The notes: generated by a model not told the origin, from the sequence alone. 64,000 bases of DNA from Jiangella alba (GCF_900106035.1 NZ_FNUC01000003.1:496001-560000); one strand, 5' to 3'; positions 15,949-25,335 are shown, numbered from the stretch's first letter. Numbers and translations: made by a program.

Positions 15949-18765
15949 TCAGGCAGGGCGGCGGGCGTCGCGGCCGCGGCGCAGCACGTCGGGCATGCGC
16001 GGCACCGGTGCGCCCAGCAGGTCGCCGGCCTCGTCGCTGGTCAGGCTGCGCATCTCGCGCAGGAGGTCGGCCGAGCGGAGCCAGCTGTGCCGGGCGTCGC
16101 CGTCGCGGCCGAGCAGCCGCAGGATGTCGCCGCGCAGCCACCGCGCCAGTGCCTCGTCGACGCTGGAGCCGCAGGCCTGGAACGCCTCGATGGCCCGCTC
16201 GAGGCAGCCGAGGGCGCGCTCGGGCCGTCCGGCGTCGAGGTGGGCGTCGCCGAGGCGGAACAGCGCGATGCCGGTGAGGTGCGGCCTGTCGTCGAGCCGC
16301 AGCGCCTGCTCCTGGCAGGCGACGGCGTCGTCGAGCCGGCCGCCCAGGTGGTGGCCGACGCCGAGCCGGGTGAGCGTGAGCGCCTCGCCGCGGGCGTCGG
16401 CGATCTCGCGCTGCAACTCCAGCGCCCGGCGGTAGTGCGCGAACGCCTCGTCGGTGCGGCCGCGGTGGTGCAGGACGAAGCCGAGCGCGCTGCGGGCGTC
16501 GGCCTCGCCGTGGCGGTCGCCGCCCTCGTACGCCGCGCGGACCGCCTCGAGGCCGTGCTCGTGCGCCTCCGGCAGCCGGTTCAGCATGAAGTAGCCGTCG
16601 CTGAGGCTCTGGTGCAGCTTCGAGCGCCACCGCGCCTGCCCGGTGTCGCCGAGCGCCGACAGCGCCAGCCGGCCGATGGCGACGAGGTCGGCCCACCGGT
16701 CCTGGCTGCGCAGCGGGTGCGCCATGGCCGCGGCCAGCCCGGCCAGGATCGCCGGGCCGTCGCCGTCGAGCGCGGCGGCATGGATGGCGGCGGCGGTGAT
16801 GTTGTCGGACTCCGCGCGGACCCAGGCCGAGATGGCCGGGCCGTCGGGGAGGTCGGGGCCGGGTTGCGTGCGGCCGGGCCGCGTCGTCTCGGGGCCGATG
16901 GCCGCGTGCTGGTCGGACCACGCGACGCTCATCCGCGAGGCCTGCCGTGCCGTCGCGAGGTAGTGGTGCAGCGCCCGGCGCAGCGCGTCGTCGCGGGCCG
17001 CCGGGGTCAGCGTCCGCTCGGCCCGTTCGCGCGCGTAGAGGCGGACGAGGTCGTGCAGGGTGAATCGGTCGCCCGGCGCCGCGATCAGCAGCTGCGTCTC
17101 GGTGAGCTGGTCCAGCGCCCGCCGCGTGGCCGCCAGCGTGCGCCCGGACAGCGCGGCCGCCGTGTGGACGGTGAAGTCGGCGAACCCGGCCAAGCCCAGG
17201 CTGGTGAAGACCGCCGCGGGCGCGTCGTCCAGCGCCGTGAACGCGACGTCGCAGCTGGCCCGCACCGCGAGGTCGTCGTGCTCGAGCTCGTCGAGGCGGT
17301 GCTGGGCGTCGTCCAGGCGGTCGCGCAGCGACGACAGCGTCCAGTCGGGCCGGGCCAGCAGCCGCGCCCCGGCCACCCGGACGGCCAGCGGGAGCAGCCC
17401 GCACAAGGCCACCACCTCGGCGGCGACCGCCGGTTCGGCGGCCACGCGGTCCGGCCCGGCGACCGCGGCGAGCAGTTCGGCGGCCTCGTCCGGGGCCAGC
17501 GTGCCCAGCGTCAGCCGATGCGCGCCGGCGATGGTCGAGAGCACCCGGCGGCCGGTGACCAGCAGCGCCGGTCCGCTGCCGGGCTCGGGCAGCAGCGGCC
17601 GGACCTGCGCGGCGGAGTCGGCGTCGTCGAGCACCACCAGCAGCCGCCGCCCGGAGATCGTCGAGCGGAACAGCGCCGCCGCTGCGGACCCGTCGGCCGG
17701 GACGTCGCGCTCCTCGACCCCGAGCGACCCGAGCAGCCTGACCAGCACGTCGTGCGGTGTCAGCGGCCGCACCCCGGGCGTCGCGCCGTGCAGGTTCACG
17801 TACAGCCGGCCGTCCGGGAAGCCGGCGGCGGCCGTGTGCGCGGCCCGCAGCGCCAGGGCGGACTTGCCGACGCCGCCCGGCCCGCTGATGGTCACGACGG
17901 CGCCGGCGGTCAGCCAGCCGGCCACCCGCCGCTCCTCGTCGCGACGCCCGGTGAACGCGGGGTCGTCGGGCGGCAGCTCTGCGGGCCGGCGTGCGTGCGC
18001 CGGCCGCGCCGACCGCGCCGGCCGCGGCGGGGCCAGCGCGGGGTCGTCCATCAGGATGGCCTGCTCCAGGTCGCGCAGCTCCGGGCCCGGCTCCAGGGCC
18101 AGCTCCTCGACCAGCACGGCCCGGGCCCGGCGATACACCCCGAGCGCGTCGGCCGTGCGGCCGGACCGGTGCAGCGCGAGCATGAGCTGGCGGTACAGCC
18201 GCTGCCGCAGCGGGTGCGCGGCCGTCAGCGCCGTCAGCTCCGCGACCAGCAGGTCGTGCTCACCGCGGCCGAGGTCGGCGTCGACGCGCAGCTCCACGAC
18301 CGCGAGCCGCAGCTCGTCCAGCCGGGCCGCCTCGGCGCTGGACCCGGGCAGCTCCGCGTAGGCCGGCCGCCCGCGCCAGAGCGCGCCGGCCCGGCGCAGC
18401 AGGTCGGCCGCGCGGTCGAGGTCGCCGTCCGCCAGCGCCTCCCGGCCGGCCGCCGCCAGCCGCTCGAACTCCTCGTCGTCGGCCTCGCCGGGCCGCACCT
18501 CGAGCTGGTAGCCGGACCGGTCGTGCACGATGCGGTCGTCGCCCAGCAGCCGCCGCAGCCGGTGCACGTAGCTCTGCAGGTTCGCCCGCGCCGACGGCGG
18601 CGGCCGACCCTCCCACAACGCCTCCGTCAGCGCATCGGCCGACACCCGCGTGTTGCGGCGCGACAGCAGGACCGCCAGCAGCAGCCGCTGCTTCGCCGAC
18701 GTGACCGGAACGGCCGCCCCGAGGTCGTCGTGGACCGTCAAGGGGCCCAGGACGCCGAACCTCAT
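15949..18765 (-). CDS. AfsR/SARP-type transcriptional regulator (OmpR-HTH, BTAD, NB-ARC, TPR)
   Basis: In this 938-residue protein the N-terminal 95 residues form an OmpR-like winged helix (MRFGVLGPLTV...KQRLLLAVLL). The bacterial transcriptional activation domain follows to about 250. An NTPase of the NB-ARC/STAND type then has Walker A GPGGVGKS near residue 290 and Walker B LLVVLDDAD. The C-terminal third is tetratricopeptide repeats (AHYRRALELQRE, then ALGCLERAIEAF). This is the AfsR architecture; such proteins activate secondary metabolism or development genes after nucleotide-dependent signalling. No biosynthetic cluster is adjacent, so its target is unknown. Confidence 0.93.
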   Translation of the reverse strand: MRFGVLGPLTVHDDLGAAVPVTSAKQRLLLAVLLSRRNTRVSADALTEALWEGRPPPSARANLQSYVHRLRRLLGDDRIVHDRSGYQLEVRPGEADDEEFERLAAAGREALADGDLDRAADLLRRAGALWRGRPAYAELPGSSAEAARLDELRLAVVELRVDADLGRGEHDLLVAELTALTAAHPLRQRLYRQLMLALHRSGRTADALGVYRRARAVLVEELALEPGPELRDLEQAILMDDPALAPPRPARSARPAHARRPAELPPDDPAFTGRRDEERRVAGWLTAGAVVTISGPGGVGKSALALRAAHTAAAGFPDGRLYVNLHGATPGVRPLTPHDVLVRLLGSLGVEERDVPADGSAAAALFRSTISGRRLLVVLDDADSAAQVRPLLPEPGSGPALLVTGRRVLSTIAGAHRLTLGTLAPDEAAELLAAVAGPDRVAAEPAVAAEVVALCGLLPLAVRVAGARLLARPDWTLSSLRDRLDDAQHRLDELEHDDLAVRASCDVAFTALDDAPAAVFTSLGLAGFADFTVHTAAALSGRTLAATRRALDQLTETQLLIAAPGDRFTLHDLVRLYARERAERTLTPAARDDALRRALHHYLATARQASRMSVAWSDQHAAIGPETTRPGRTQPGPDLPDGPAISAWVRAESDNITAAAIHAAALDGDGPAILAGLAAAMAHPLRSQDRWADLVAIGRLALSALGDTGQARWRSKLHQSLSDGYFMLNRLPEAHEHGLEAVRAAYEGGDRHGEADARSALGFVLHHRGRTDEAFAHYRRALELQREIADARGEALTLTRLGVGHHLGGRLDDAVACQEQALRLDDRPHLTGIALFRLGDAHLDAGRPERALGCLERAIEAFQACGSSVDEALARWLRGDILRLLGRDGDARHSWLRSADLLREMRSLTSDEAGDLLGAPVPRMPDVLRRGRDARRPA

Positions 18766-19090
18766 GGCACCTCCTGCTCTCCGGCCGCCGCGCCCCGGTA
18801 GCGTACTTCACCAGCGAACGACCTCCCGCCCGCAGACGAACGGGGGTGCTGCGTCGCCTGGCTCGGTGTCGGCGGACCGCGTTGCTTCGGTGCCGGCCGT
18901 TCGGGCTCGCCGTGGTGGTGCGCCCGTTTGCCGGGGTTGTGCCTGCCTTGTCGGGTTGCGGCCGCCTCGCCGGGGTTTGCGGTCCTCGCTGCGCTGGGTG
19001 GCGCCCGCTTTACTGGGGTTGCGGTCCTCGTTGGGCTGGGGCGTGGGCCACGTTGCCCGACGTCGGCGTTCGCGTTGGCCGGGTGCAAAG

Positions 19091-19134
19091 CCCGCCCGGC
19101 TGGGAGGGAGTCCCACCCTACGGGCGGGCACCGA
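19091..19134. repeat. Dispersed GC-rich repeat, copy 1 (diverged)
   Basis: The core TCCCACCCTACGGGCGGGCA followed by CCGACA matches the better conserved copies at 25203 and 61664. The left half has diverged. Confidence 0.65.
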
Positions 19135-19190
19135 CACACTCGCGCGCGAACGCCCGCGCCAACGCCCGCCCGCCCGCGCAGTCGACTCGC

Positions 19191-19398
19191 CCGCGCCGCC
19201 ACTCCGCCTATGCCGCCGACCTGCCGCTGAGCGACTTCGCCCGCGCCGCCACTCCGCCTATGCCGCCGACCTGCCGCTGGGCCACCTCGCCCGCGCCTCC
19301 ACGTCGCCCACGCCCGGGCTGCCCGATTGCCGCCACACCAACCCGCCCGCCACACCAACTCGCCCGCCACACCAACTCGCCCGCCACACCAACTCGCC
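19191..19398. repeat. Short tandem repeats (50 bp x2, then 17 bp x4)
   Basis: A 50-base unit containing ACTCCGCCTATGCCGCCGAC occurs at 19201 and 19251. From about 19330 a 17-base unit (CCGCCACACCAACTCGC) repeats four times. Such repeats vary easily by slippage; no function is apparent. Confidence 0.85.
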
Positions 19399-19496
19399 CG
19401 CTGCGCCAGGTCGGCGGCAGCGGGCGAGGGCAGCGGGCGAGGGCAGTGGGCAAGGGGCAGCGAGCGAGGGCGACGGCCGGTGGGCCGGCGCGTCGA

Positions 19497-20420
19497 TCAG
19501 GTGACGTCGCGGTGTCGCATCACCAGCGCGCCCACCACGGCGAACACCACCAGGTACGCGGCCACCAGCAGCGCCGCCGGCCGGCCGTCGAGGACGGTGA
19601 GGACGCCGGGCGCGCCGTCGGGGTCGTCCGAGCCGCCGGCGCCCAGTGCGCCGGCCAGCGACCCCGCGGCCGTCCCCGGCAGCACGTTCGTCACGTACTC
19701 GATGCCGCTGAGCAGGTTGCCGACGCCGCGCAGCAGGTTCTCGATCACCAGCGACCACACCAGCCCGAGACCGACCGCCAGCGCCGGGCTGCGGGTCAGC
19801 ACGCCGACCAGCACGCCGGCCATGGCCCACATGCCGAAGATCAGCAGCCCGCCCCCGACCGCCTCGGCCAGCGCGCCGAGCGCCGGCCACACGATGCTCT
19901 GCCCCTCGACGACGGCGATGAGGATCGACGCGGCGAAGTCCAGCGCCAGCGTGGCAGCGATCACGCCGACGACGGCGATGGCGACGGCGGCGAGCGTCCC
20001 GCCGAACGTCGACAGCCGGCTCGGGCCCTGCGTGAGCGCCGTCTTCCAGGTGCCCCAGCCGTAGCCGCTGCCGGCGGCCAGCGCGCCGAGGATGAACATG
20101 ATCGCGCCGCCGAACATCGGCATGCCGCCGGTGAGCACCGACGGGATCGCGGCCGGCAGCAGGTCCGGCAGCAGCGCCGACGGCGGGACGCCCTCGTTGG
20201 AGAAGCCGGACGAGCCGGTCGAGTACGCGATGTAGTTGAACAGGTACGCGAAGGTGAGGTTGAGCAACAGCCACACCGTCGCGAGGATCCAGACCGCCGG
20301 CCACTTCCGCAGCCGCAGCAGCTCGGCCTTCGTGCTGGCGACCAGTCCGCCGATCATGGTGGGGACGGCGCGGGCCTCGCCGCGCGCGGTGGCCCGGCCG
20401 GTCATCGTCGCGGTGCTCAT
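19497..20420 (-). CDS. ABC transporter permease (ABC-2 type)
   Basis: This 307-residue integral membrane protein has about six helices and a cytoplasmic N-terminal lead. Hydrophobic segments include WILATVWLLLNLTFAYLF, MFGGAIMFILGALAAG and LLIFGMWAMAGVLVGVL. A large loop follows the first helix, as in ABC-2 permeases of the NatB/YhaP kind. The ATPase gene upstream ends inside its start (ATGA overlap at 20417-20420), so both subunits are made together. Substrate is unknown; drugs, peptides or Na+ are typical. The nearby two-component system divergent from the pair suggests envelope-stress or antibiotic control. Confidence 0.9.
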   Translation of the reverse strand: MSTATMTGRATARGEARAVPTMIGGLVASTKAELLRLRKWPAVWILATVWLLLNLTFAYLFNYIAYSTGSSGFSNEGVPPSALLPDLLPAAIPSVLTGGMPMFGGAIMFILGALAAGSGYGWGTWKTALTQGPSRLSTFGGTLAAVAIAVVGVIAATLALDFAASILIAVVEGQSIVWPALGALAEAVGGGLLIFGMWAMAGVLVGVLTRSPALAVGLGLVWSLVIENLLRGVGNLLSGIEYVTNVLPGTAAGSLAGALGAGGSDDPDGAPGVLTVLDGRPAALLVAAYLVVFAVVGALVMRHRDVT

Positions 20421-21322
20421 CGGTTCTCCTCCTCGTCGGTCGTCATCTCGAAGAACACGTCCTCCAGCGACCGCTCGGCCGTCCGGATCTCGTGGATGTC
20501 GGCGCCGGCCGCGACCAGCGCGCGGGCCAGCTCCGGCGCCCGCTCGTCGGACAGCTCCAGCCGGACGCCCGCGTCGGTGAGCTGGACGGCGTCGTCGCCG
20601 GCCACCTGCATCGAGACGGACAGCGCCACCTCCACGGGCTGCGCGCGGACCAGCAGCGTGCTGGCGCCGCGCAACTCGGCGACGGTGCTCTCGGTCAGCA
20701 GCCGGCCGTGCGCGATGACGCCGACGCGGTCGCAGATCTCCTGCACCTCGGCCAGCAGGTGGCTGGACAGCAGCACCGTCTGGCCCTGTTCGGCGAGGTC
20801 GACGACGAGCTTGCGCATGTCGGCCATGCCGGCGGGGTCGAGGCCGTTGGTCGGCTCGTCCAGGACCAGCAGGTCCGGCTCGCCGAGCAGCGCGGACGCG
20901 ACGCCGAGGCGCTGCTTCATGCCCAGCGAGTACGACTTGAACGCGTCGCCGCCGCGCTCGGCGAGGTCGACGCGGTGCAGCGCGTCGTCGACCGCCTGGT
21001 CGGAGACGCCCTGGTAGCGGGCCATCACGCGCAGGTTGTCGCGGCCGGACAGGTAGGGGTAGAAGCCGGGACCCTCGACCAGCGCGCCGACTCGTGCCGT
21101 CGCGCCGGGCTCGCCGGGCGCGTGGCCCAGGATCGTCGCGGTCCCGCTGGTGGGACGGACCAGGCCGAGCAGCATGCGCAGCGTGGTCGTCTTGCCGGCT
21201 CCGTTCGGTCCGAGGAAGCCGTAGACCTCACCGCGGCGGACGGTGAGGCTCACGTCGTTGACGGCGAGCCGGTCGCCGTAACGCTTGGTCAGCCGTTCGG
21301 TGACCACGATGGTGTTCGTCAT
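20417..21322 (-). CDS. ABC transporter ATPase subunit
   Basis: The 301-residue protein has Walker A GPNGAGKTT (residues 38-46), the Q-loop region VGALVEGPGFYPYLSG, the signature variant SYSLGMKQRLG, Walker B LLVLDEPTNGLDP and switch His in SSHLL. It is of the DrrA/BcrA/CcmA type, with a C-terminal regulatory extension of about 80 residues. It energises the permease encoded immediately downstream. The operon is read away from the kinase/regulator pair, from a shared 134-base promoter region. Confidence 0.95.
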   Translation of the reverse strand: MTNTIVVTERLTKRYGDRLAVNDVSLTVRRGEVYGFLGPNGAGKTTTLRMLLGLVRPTSGTATILGHAPGEPGATARVGALVEGPGFYPYLSGRDNLRVMARYQGVSDQAVDDALHRVDLAERGGDAFKSYSLGMKQRLGVASALLGEPDLLVLDEPTNGLDPAGMADMRKLVVDLAEQGQTVLLSSHLLAEVQEICDRVGVIAHGRLLTESTVAELRGASTLLVRAQPVEVALSVSMQVAGDDAVQLTDAGVRLELSDERAPELARALVAAGADIHEIRTAERSLEDVFFEMTTDEEENR

Positions 21323-21443
21323 GGCTCCACGCTCCCGCGCAGCCGCCGTCGCCCGCGTCGTCCGCAGAGCGGCATCGGACGTACGCAGATTCGCGTAGTG
21401 CGGTTACGCCGCGTCGCCGACGCCGCGCGACCACCGCCGGTCC

Positions 21444-21449
21444 TAGGGT
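21444..21449 (+). promoter_or_regulatory. -10 element, leaderless histidine kinase mRNA
   Basis: TAGGGT ends 7 bases before the ATG at 21457, placing the expected transcript start on the start codon. No ribosome binding site precedes the gene. Confidence 0.55.
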
Positions 21450-21456
21450 CGAGGGC

Positions 21457-22650
21457 ATGGAACGGGTGCGGACCTGGCTGATCGACGCGGGCATCGCGCT
21501 GGCGCTGGTGGTGCTGGGCGTCGGCGGCACGCACGGCGCGTCCCAGGGACAGGCGTGGGCGCGCGACCCCGGCGTGGTCGCCTACACGCTGGTGGTCGTC
21601 GCCGCGCTGGCGTTGCTGCTGCGCCGGCCGTATCCGCGCACGACGCTGCTGATCAACGCGGCGGCACTGGTGACGTACCTGGCCGCGGACTACGCGTACG
21701 GCCCGATCATGATCACCGTCCCGGTGGTCATGTACACGCTCGGCTACCAGCTGCCGCTGCGCTCGGCGGTGCGCTGGGGCGGCGGCTACTACGCGGTGTT
21801 CTTCGCGGTGTCGACGGTGCGCCTGCTCGACGACTCCGGCACCGACGTGTGGCGGCAGGGCGCCGCGTGGGCCATCGCGTCGCTGGCGCTGTTCGGCGCG
21901 CCGCTGGCCATCGGGGCCGCGCTGAAGACCCGGCGCGAGTCGCAGGCCGACGTGCGCGCGGCGCTGGCCCGGCGCGCGGTGTCGGAGGAACGGCTGCGCA
22001 TGGCGCAGGAGCTGCACGACTCCGTCGGCCACGGCCTCGCCGTCATCGCCATGCAGGCGGGCGTCGCGCTGCACGTCCTCGACCGCAACCCCGAGAAGGT
22101 GCGGGCCGCGCTGGAGGCGATCCGCGACACCAGCCGGTCGTCCCTCGACGGCCTGCGGGCCGAGCTGCAGGTGCTGCGCAGCCCGGTCACCGACGCCGCG
22201 CCGCGCAGGCCCGGCGCCGGGCTGGCCGGGGTCGGCGTCCTGCTCGACCGCATCCGGGCCGGCGGCGTCGAGGTGGTGGCCGACCTCGACGGCGCGTCCA
22301 GTGGCGACCTCCCGCCCGACGTCGACGTCGCGGCGTACCGCATCGTGCAGGAGTCGCTCACCAACGTGCTGCGGCACGCGGCCGCCACCCGAGCCGAGGT
22401 GCGCATCCGCCGGGCCGGCGGCGAGCTGCTGGTCGACGTGAGCGACAACGGGGTCGGCGGTGCACCGCCGCCGGCGCCGGGCGAGGACGACGGTTCGGGC
22501 ACCGGGATCGACGGCATGCGGGCCCGCGCCGAGGCGGTCGGCGGCCGGTTGCAGGCCGGCCCGCGCACCGGTGGCGGGTTCGCCGTCCACGCGCGGCTGC
22601 CCCTGGCCGGCGCCGACCACGAACCGGACCTGTCAGGATCGACCTCATGA
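21457..22650 (+). CDS. Two-component sensor histidine kinase (HisKA_3, NarL-type)
   Basis: The 397-residue protein has four to five N-terminal transmembrane helices (residues 7-155). The dimerisation/phosphoacceptor segment ELHDSVGHGLAVIAMQAG has its His at about residue 187, and the HATPase domain contains VQESLTNVLRHAAAT and DNGVGG. It has no large extracellular domain, so it probably senses a membrane event, like the DesK/LiaS group. The response regulator gene overlaps its stop by 4 bases. The divergent ABC exporter is its likely target and perhaps its sensory partner. Confidence 0.94.
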   Translation: MERVRTWLIDAGIALALVVLGVGGTHGASQGQAWARDPGVVAYTLVVVAALALLLRRPYPRTTLLINAAALVTYLAADYAYGPIMITVPVVMYTLGYQLPLRSAVRWGGGYYAVFFAVSTVRLLDDSGTDVWRQGAAWAIASLALFGAPLAIGAALKTRRESQADVRAALARRAVSEERLRMAQELHDSVGHGLAVIAMQAGVALHVLDRNPEKVRAALEAIRDTSRSSLDGLRAELQVLRSPVTDAAPRRPGAGLAGVGVLLDRIRAGGVEVVADLDGASSGDLPPDVDVAAYRIVQESLTNVLRHAAATRAEVRIRRAGGELLVDVSDNGVGGAPPPAPGEDDGSGTGIDGMRARAEAVGGRLQAGPRTGGGFAVHARLPLAGADHEPDLSGSTS

Positions 22651-23324
22651 CGGACGACGTGAGCAGTGTCATCAGAGTGGCGGTGATCGACGACCAAGCG
22701 CTGGTGCGCATGGGCCTGTCCACCCTGCTCGAGACCGAGGACGACACCGAGCTGGCCGGCGAGGCCTCCGACGGCCGGGCCGGCGTCGACCTCGTCCGGC
22801 GCACCAAGCCCGACGTCGTGCTGATGGACATCCGCATGCCGGTGCTCGACGGTCTCGCGGCGCTGCGCGAGATCACCGCCGACGCCGCGCTGGCCGACGT
22901 CAAGGTCATCGTGCTGACGACGTTCGAGCTGGACGAGTACGTGTTCGAGGCGCTGCGCGGCGGCGCCAGCGGGTTCGTCCTCAAGGACTCGCCGCCCGAC
23001 GAGCTGCTGCACGCCATCCGCGTGGTCGCCGACGGCGGCAGCCTGCTCTCCCCGTCCGTCACCCGCCGCGTCATCGAGCAGTTCAGCGGGCGCGACGTGC
23101 CGGCCAGCACGCCGCACCCCGAGCTGGACCGCCTCACCGAGCGCGAGCGCGAGATCGTCGCGTGGGTGGCCACCGGCCGCTCCAACGACGAGATCGCCGC
23201 CGAGCTCGTCGTCAGCCCGGCGACCGTCCGCACGCACGTCAGCCGCGCCATGGTGAAGCTGCACGCCCGCGATCGCGCCCAGCTGGTGGTCTTCGCCGTC
23301 CAGTCCGGGCTCACGCAGCCGTGA
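22647..23324 (+). CDS. NarL/FixJ-family response regulator
   Basis: The 225-residue protein has a receiver domain with phosphoacceptor Asp at about residue 61 (VVLMDIRMP), the acidic pocket VIDDQ, Thr in VLTTF and Lys in FVLKDSPP. The LuxR helix-turn-helix follows (LTEREREIVAWVATGRSNDE, then SPATVRTHVSRAMVKL). It is coupled to the upstream kinase (ATGA overlap) and to the downstream phosphatase gene (GTGA overlap). It probably binds the divergent intergenic region to control the ABC exporter. Confidence 0.95.
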   Translation: MTDDVSSVIRVAVIDDQALVRMGLSTLLETEDDTELAGEASDGRAGVDLVRRTKPDVVLMDIRMPVLDGLAALREITADAALADVKVIVLTTFELDEYVFEALRGGASGFVLKDSPPDELLHAIRVVADGGSLLSPSVTRRVIEQFSGRDVPASTPHPELDRLTEREREIVAWVATGRSNDEIAAELVVSPATVRTHVSRAMVKLHARDRAQLVVFAVQSGLTQP

Positions 23325-24103
23325 AGGTCGTCGCCACCGACCTCGACGGCACCCTGCTTCGCGGTGACGGGACGGTGTCGCCGCGCACCCGGGCGGCGCT
23401 GGCCCGGGCCGAGGACGCCGGCGCGACCGTCGTGTTCGTGTCGGGACGGCCGCCGCGCTGGATCGACGTGCTCGCCGCGGAGGTCGGCTCGCACGGGCTG
23501 GCGATCTGCGCGAACGGCGCCCTCGTCTACGACGTGCGCCGCCGCGAGATCGTCGAGGAGCACGGCCTGCCCGGCGACGTCGCGCTCGAGGTGGCGCGGG
23601 CGATCCGGGCCAACGTGCCGGGCGCCACGTTCGCCATCGAGCGGCGGCTGACGTTCGGCCAGGAACCGTCCTTCCGCGGGACGTGGCCGACGCCCGACGG
23701 GACGGTCGTCGCGTCGCTGGAGGAACTGCTGGCCGAGCCGGTGTCGAAGCTGGTCGTCACGCATCCGTCGCTGTCCGCCGCCGAGTTCGTCTCGCGCGCC
23801 GCGGCCGTGGTGGGGTCGCTGGCCGCGGCGACCTACTCCGGCCACGCGGCCGTCCTGGAGGTCAGCCGCGCGGGCGTCTCGAAGGCGTCCGCGCTGGCCG
23901 CGCTCTGCGGTTCCCTGGGTGTCGACGCGCACGACGTGGTCGCGTTCGGCGACATGCCCAACGACGTCCCGATGCTCGCCTGGGCCGGCACGTCGTACGC
24001 CGTCCGCAACGCCCATCCCGACGCCGTCGCCGCCGCGTCGAACCGCTGCCCGTCCAACGACGAGGACGGGGTCGCGCAGGTGCTGGAGAAGATCTTCGCC
24101 TGA
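23321..24103 (+). CDS. HAD-superfamily hydrolase (Cof/type IIB)
   Basis: The 260-residue protein has HAD motif I DLDGTLL near the N-terminus, motif II VFVSGRPP, a Cof-type cap domain in the middle, and motif III/IV SKASALAALCG followed by FGDMPNDVPML. Such enzymes dephosphorylate sugar phosphates or cofactors such as flavin mononucleotide and pyridoxal phosphate; the substrate cannot be predicted. GTG 23321 overlaps the response regulator stop by 4 bases, which puts it at the end of the kinase/regulator operon. Confidence 0.92.
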   Translation: MKVVATDLDGTLLRGDGTVSPRTRAALARAEDAGATVVFVSGRPPRWIDVLAAEVGSHGLAICANGALVYDVRRREIVEEHGLPGDVALEVARAIRANVPGATFAIERRLTFGQEPSFRGTWPTPDGTVVASLEELLAEPVSKLVVTHPSLSAAEFVSRAAAVVGSLAAATYSGHAAVLEVSRAGVSKASALAALCGSLGVDAHDVVAFGDMPNDVPMLAWAGTSYAVRNAHPDAVAAASNRCPSNDEDGVAQVLEKIFA

Positions 24104-24190
24104 CCCGGTTCCAATACGTGACAAGAGATGTCGTGATTCGCCGGGAGGCTGATGGGCGTACCGATTCTCGATGACTCGAATGGAGTCGAT

Positions 24191-24592
24191 GTGACGATGG
24201 AACGAACGGCCGTCAACCCGGTGACGTGGTCGGCGCCGATGGGATTTCACCAGGGTGAAGTCGTGTCCGGGCACACCCGCACCCTCTACTGCTCCGGGCA
24301 GACCGCGATGAGCCGCGACGGCGAGCCGCTGCACCCCGGCGACATGGCGGCGCAGGTGGCGTCGAGCCTGGACAACCTGGAGGCCGTGCTCGGCGAGGCC
24401 GGCATGTCGTTGGCGAACCTCGTCCGCCTCAACGTCTACACCACCGACGTCGACCTGCTGTTCCAGCACTACGGCGTGCTGGTGTCGCGGCTGGGCGCCG
24501 CCGGGGTGGCGCCGCCGACCACCATGCTCGGGGTGACGCGGCTGGCGATCCCCGTCCTCATGGTGGAGCTCGAGGGCACCGCCGTCGGGTGA
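24191..24592 (+). CDS. RidA/YjgF/UK114-family protein
   Basis: This 133-residue chorismate-mutase-like fold protein contains ERTAVNPVTWSAPMGFHQGE, then LYCSGQTAMSRDGEPLHPGD, LVRLNVYTTDVD and PPTTMLGVTRLAIPVLMVEL. RidA enzymes hydrolyse reactive enamines/imines released by PLP enzymes. The canonical Arg near position 105 (PARxxx in RidA) is replaced here by TTMLGV, so it belongs to a subgroup rather than classical RidA. GTG 24191 with GGAG at 24182 is favoured; ATG 24152 would add 13 residues. DUF488 follows with a 4-base overlap. Confidence 0.88.
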   Translation: MTMERTAVNPVTWSAPMGFHQGEVVSGHTRTLYCSGQTAMSRDGEPLHPGDMAAQVASSLDNLEAVLGEAGMSLANLVRLNVYTTDVDLLFQHYGVLVSRLGAAGVAPPTTMLGVTRLAIPVLMVELEGTAVG

Positions 24593-25077
24593 GTCGCGTG
24601 CTCAGGGTGGTGACGATCGGCGTCTACGGCTTCGACGGCGCGTCCTTCCTGCGCCGGCTGCGGCACGCGGACGTCCGTCTCCTGCTCGACGTGCGCCAGC
24701 GGCGTGGTGTGCGCGGGCCCGAGTACGCCTGGGCGAACTCGCGCCGGCTGCAGGCGGCGCTCGCCGAGGCAGGGGTCGGCTACCGGCACCACCCTGAGCT
24801 CGCGCCCACCACCGAGCTGCGCCGCGTCCAGTACGCCGCCGACGACCTCCGCGGCGTCGGCCGGCGCTCCCGCCGCGAACTCGCCCCCGCGTACGTCCGC
24901 CGGTACACGGCCGAGGTGCTCGACCGGGTGGAGCTCGCGCCGGTGCTGGCGGCGCTGCCGGCCGCCGGGGCCGCCGCCCTCCTCTGCGTCGAGCGAGACC
25001 CCGAGGCGTGTCACCGCTCGTTGATCGCCCAGCGGTTGGCCGGGTTCGGCGTGGTGGTCGAGCACGCGTTGCCCTGA
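24589..25077 (+). CDS. DUF488-family protein
   Basis: The 162-residue protein has the DUF488 features VTIGVYGFDGASFLRRL, LLLDVRQRRG and the C-terminal CVERDPEACHRSLIAQRL, whose Cys and His are conserved in the family. The activity is unknown; the fold resembles small nucleotide- or metal-binding proteins. GTG 24589 overlaps the RidA-like stop (GTGA), so both are cotranslated. A 258-base repeat-containing gap separates it from the next, convergent gene. Confidence 0.88.
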   Translation: MSRVLRVVTIGVYGFDGASFLRRLRHADVRLLLDVRQRRGVRGPEYAWANSRRLQAALAEAGVGYRHHPELAPTTELRRVQYAADDLRGVGRRSRRELAPAYVRRYTAEVLDRVELAPVLAALPAAGAAALLCVERDPEACHRSLIAQRLAGFGVVVEHALP

Positions 25078-25202
25078 CCCGCGCGACGTGCCGCCCTGGC
25101 GGCTGGTCCGGGGTTCGCGGGGCTCTGCCGCTCGGCCGAGCGCCGTCGCGTGCCCGCTCGGCCGTCGTCGCTGCGTTTGCCGCGTTTCGCCGCGTTCGCC
25201 GG

Positions 25203-25267
25203 GTGGTAGGTATGACCCTCCCGGCCCGGGTGGGGCCCACCCTATGGGCGGGCACCGACAACGTCGC
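25203..25267. repeat. Dispersed GC-rich repeat, copy 2
   Basis: This about 65-base segment carries GTGGTAGGT, CCCTCCCGGCCCGGG, TGGGGCCCACCCTATGGGCG and GGCACCGACAACGTCGC. It is almost identical to copy 3 at 61664-61729 and diverged in copy 1 at 19091. The internal palindrome GGGTGGG/CCCACCC could fold. It lies between convergent gene ends, in an otherwise featureless 258-base gap. Confidence 0.85.
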
Positions 25268-25335
25268 GGCGCGGCGCAGCGCACGGGGCGGGGCGAGGCG
25301 GCGGTCAGGGTGGCGCAGCGAACGGGGCCCGGCGG

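Larger units (their letters stand above)
18766..19496. other. 730-base gene-free, repeat-rich gap
   Basis: I see no credible gene. The left part has degenerate units around GGGGTTGCGGTCCTCG (near 18970-19040). It is followed by a dispersed repeat (19091-19134), a 50-base tandem duplication, 17-base repeats, and a run of AGCGGGCGAGGGC-like units up to 19470. Open frames across it are low-complexity Arg/Pro/Ala strings. Confidence 0.75.

Noticed and set aside
15931-18801. 956-codon plus-strand open frame opposite the BTAD regulator
   Set aside because: The minus strand encodes a full multidomain regulator with proper motifs; the plus frame is an Arg/Gln/Val-rich shadow.
18846-19500. Coding sequence in the repeat-rich gap
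   Set aside because: Every frame is low-complexity and built from tandem repeats; no start with ribosome binding site or conserved motif.
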